Assembly (NCBI GenBank): GCA_035373625.1
Contig: DAOSNS010000011.1
Span: forward strand, 1-64,000
DNA length: 64,000 nt
Origin: DSWT01 sp035373625
GTDB taxonomy: Bacteria > Chloroflexota > Anaerolineae > B4-G1 > SLSP01
Direction: 5' to 3'
Shown: in pieces, positions 61,921-64,000 of the stretch
Position numbering within the stretch: position 1 is the first letter of the stretch
Layout: each line of letters starts with the position of its first letter
Position numbers and translations under genes: made by a program
Notes under the pieces: model-generated
Seen by the model: only the letters and a program-made list of their open reading frames with translations
Databases searched by the model: none
Told to the model about the DNA's origin: nothing

Positions 61921-63993
61921 ATGACCGAAGCACATTCACTGATCCATATCCGCAATATCGGCATTATTGCCCATATTGACGCGGGTAAAACAACTACCAC
62001 CGAACGCATCCTGTACTATACCGGGCGCACACATCGGCTCGGCAACGTGGATGAAGGCACCACCGTTACCGATTGGATGGTGCAGGAACGCGAGCGGGGA
62101 ATCACCATCACCTCGGCGGCGGTCACATGTTTCTGGCGGGGCCACCAGATCAACATCGTGGACACCCCCGGTCACATTGACTTTACCGCCGAAGTGCAGC
62201 GCAGCCTGCGGGTTCTGGATGGCGGGGTGGTGGTTTTCGACGGCACGGCGGGTGTTGAACCACAATCCGAGACGGTGTGGCGTCAAGCGCGTACCTTCGG
62301 GGTCCCGCTGATTGCTTTCATTAACAAGATGGATAAACTGGGCGCAAATTTCGCCCACGCTGTTGAGACTATCCGTGAGCGTCTCAGGGCGCATCCGGTG
62401 CCGATCCAGTGGCCGCTTGGCGTAGAATCTGGCTTCCGGGGCCTGGTAGATCTGCTGGAATGGAAAGCGCTCCTCTGGGCCGATGATCTGGGGACGGTGA
62501 TCCAGGAGATCCCGGTGCCCGCCGAAGTCGAAGCCGAAACCCTGGCGGCGCGCGAAGCGCTCATCGAAGCTATCGTCGAAACCGACGACCGGCTGATGGA
62601 GCGGTATCTGGAAGGCGAAGAGATTCCGGTTGCGGATTTGCGGACTGCGTTGCGTCGGGCCACCATCAGCGGGGCCATTCAACCGGTGCTGTGTGGTTCT
62701 TCCCTGCGCAACAAAGGCGTGCAACCCTTGATTGACGCGATTGTGGATTACCTGCCTTCGCCGGTGGACATCCCGCCGGTGCAGGGGATGAATCCCAAGA
62801 AAGAACACCTTGAAGAGCGTCCGGCGGATGTCAACGCACCGCTGGCAGCACTGATCTTTAAAATTGCTACTGACCCCTACGCGGGACGTCTGGCGTACTT
62901 CCGGGTTTATTCCGGGAAGCTCGTCCGGGGCAACGTCTATGTCAACCCGCGCAAGGGGGTACGTGAACGGGTCTCCAAGCTGTTGCGCATGTTTGCCGAC
63001 CACCGTGAGGAAGTTGAAGAACTGGGAGCCGGAGACATCGGCGCGACGGTGGGGCTGAAGAGCACCTTCACCGGCGACACGCTGGCGGCGCTCCACGCTC
63101 CCATCATCCTGGAGGCGATTCGCTTCCCCGAACCGGTCATTTCGGTGGCCGTGGAACCGCGAACCGTCGCCGACCAGGATCGGCTCAACGAGGCACTGCA
63201 ACGGCTGGCAGAAGAAGACCCGACTTTCCGAGTGCGTGTGGACGAGGGCACCGGGCAGACCGTCATCTCCGGGATGGGGGAACTGCACCTGGAAATCCTC
63301 GTGGATCGGATGATGCGCGAGTTTGCCGTGCAGGCTAACGTGGGCAAGCTCCGCGTCGCGTACAAAGAGACCGTAACGCGCACCGGCCGGGCGCAGGCAG
63401 TTTTCGAGCGTATGATGGCCGGGAAACCCCAGTATGCGCGGGTGACGCTGGAAGTCAGCCCCGCCGATTTGGGAAGCGAATCGCGTTTTGAGAATCTACT
63501 ACGTCCGCAGGACCTGGCGCCGCAATTTGTCGAGGCGATCAGAGCTGGGGCGTTAGAGTCGTTGGAGAGCGGTTTCCTGGCCGGTTATCCGATGGTAGGG
63601 ATAGTCATCCGTCTCGTGGAGGCGGAGGCGATGCCCGATCTGTCCACGGAAATGGCGTTCAAGGCGGCGGCGGCGCAGGCGTTCCGGCAGGCTGTAGAGT
63701 CGGCTGCACCGGTGTTGCTGGAACCGGTGATGGACGTTGAAGTGTTGACGCCAGAAGAGTTTGTCGGCGAAGTGCTCGGCAACTTGAATTCCCGTGACGC
63801 CGAAGTCCAAATGATGGAAGCGCGCCCCGGGGGTATCCAGGCAATCCGGGCCTATGCCCCGCTGATTAAAATGTTTGGGTATGCCACTAACCTGCGCAGC
63901 ATGACGCAGGGACGGGGTACATTTACAATGGAATTCCACCATTACGCACCGGTGGATTCCCGGCAAATGGAAGCCATTTTATATGGCACATAG
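61921..63993 (+). CDS. fusA: Elongation factor G
   Basis: A complete 690-residue translocation GTPase. G1 is AHIDAGKTTTTERIL (near 16), G2 RGITITSAAVT, G3 DTPGHIDFTAEV and G4 NKMDKLGA. Domains II-V follow, with GMGELHLEILVDRMMREF in domain III and the domain IV/V block MTQGRGTFTMEFHHYAPV. ATG 61921 has only a weak ribosome site (AAGGCCGA). It lies 62 bases after rpsG as third gene of the str operon; tufA would be expected next but the window ends. Confidence 0.97.
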   Translation: MTEAHSLIHIRNIGIIAHIDAGKTTTTERILYYTGRTHRLGNVDEGTTVTDWMVQERERGITITSAAVTCFWRGHQINIVDTPGHIDFTAEVQRSLRVLDGGVVVFDGTAGVEPQSETVWRQARTFGVPLIAFINKMDKLGANFAHAVETIRERLRAHPVPIQWPLGVESGFRGLVDLLEWKALLWADDLGTVIQEIPVPAEVEAETLAAREALIEAIVETDDRLMERYLEGEEIPVADLRTALRRATISGAIQPVLCGSSLRNKGVQPLIDAIVDYLPSPVDIPPVQGMNPKKEHLEERPADVNAPLAALIFKIATDPYAGRLAYFRVYSGKLVRGNVYVNPRKGVRERVSKLLRMFADHREEVEELGAGDIGATVGLKSTFTGDTLAALHAPIILEAIRFPEPVISVAVEPRTVADQDRLNEALQRLAEEDPTFRVRVDEGTGQTVISGMGELHLEILVDRMMREFAVQANVGKLRVAYKETVTRTGRAQAVFERMMAGKPQYARVTLEVSPADLGSESRFENLLRPQDLAPQFVEAIRAGALESLESGFLAGYPMVGIVIRLVEAEAMPDLSTEMAFKAAAAQAFRQAVESAAPVLLEPVMDVEVLTPEEFVGEVLGNLNSRDAEVQMMEARPGGIQAIRAYAPLIKMFGYATNLRSMTQGRGTFTMEFHHYAPVDSRQMEAILYGT

Positions 63994-64000
63994 GCCTTCT

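Overview
The window looks like bacterial chromosome from a member of the Chloroflexota, probably an Anaerolineae-like, metagenome-type genome. This is inferred from several traits together: lipoproteins with long Pro/Thr/Ala linkers, an oligopeptide-binding protein with a repeated Val-Glu-Val-Val-Lys linker, a huge secreted Kelch/DUF11 protein ending in a YLPLVLRN-type tail, a 1299-residue RpoB with a lineage insertion, and many short palindromic intergenic repeats. No phage, transposase or CRISPR array is visible. The core genes (rpoB, rpsL, rpsG, fusA, gyrB, nadD, ribosomal protein S1, tRNA-Glu) identify it as chromosome.

Layout. 1-8.1 kb: the C-terminal part of a PLP enzyme, a polyprenyl-phosphate glycosyltransferase, then a molybdenum-hydroxylase (xanthine dehydrogenase type) operon. 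In that operon a 575-residue protein with a nucleoside-phosphorylase-like C-terminal half sits between the fused FAD/[2Fe-2S] subunit and the molybdopterin subunit. 8.1-19.1 kb, minus strand: a very large cytoplasmic hybrid regulator (periplasmic-binding-like, GAF, histidine kinase, receiver and AraC-type DNA-binding domains), a degenerate receiver, and a complete oligopeptide/dipeptide ABC importer ending in a DUF4870 protein. 19.1-19.5 kb: an array of about twelve hairpin-forming palindromes. 19.5-23.4 kb: nadD, a double amino-acid-type binding lipoprotein and ribosomal protein S1. 23.5-29.2 kb: a membrane zinc-ribbon protein followed by the three-gene AmmeMemoRadiSam system, a DUF4870 protein, a WecG/TagA glycosyltransferase and a HEAT-repeat protein. 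29.4-32.6 kb: a four-PA14-domain secreted protein coupled to a lipoprotein. 32.6-37.5 kb, mostly minus: gyrB carrying a 516-residue LAGLIDADG intein, a membrane protein, and plus-strand tRNA-Glu. 37.5-42 kb, minus: a putative xylo-oligosaccharide locus (GH120-like beta-helix protein, alpha/beta hydrolase, GH39). 42.4-52.7 kb: one 3425-residue secreted protein. 52.8-56.8 kb: two copies of a MITE-like repeat flank a TPR protein, a YdjM-type membrane protein, a LysM lipoprotein and an acyltransferase. 56.8-64 kb: rpoB, rpsL, rpsG and fusA, with rpoC missing from its usual place.

Two threads connect the window. First, seven promoters read by eye have a TTGnnn / TAnnnT layout with a 16-bp spacer, and two of them share the same extended -10 sequence. 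Second, a palindromic GGGGAAC/GTTCCCC core occurs inside the MITE-like element near 52.9 and 56.6 kb and is amplified into the 19.1-19.5 kb array. Coordinates, starts and motifs were read directly from the sequence. Family names rest on recalled family signatures, with no database search.
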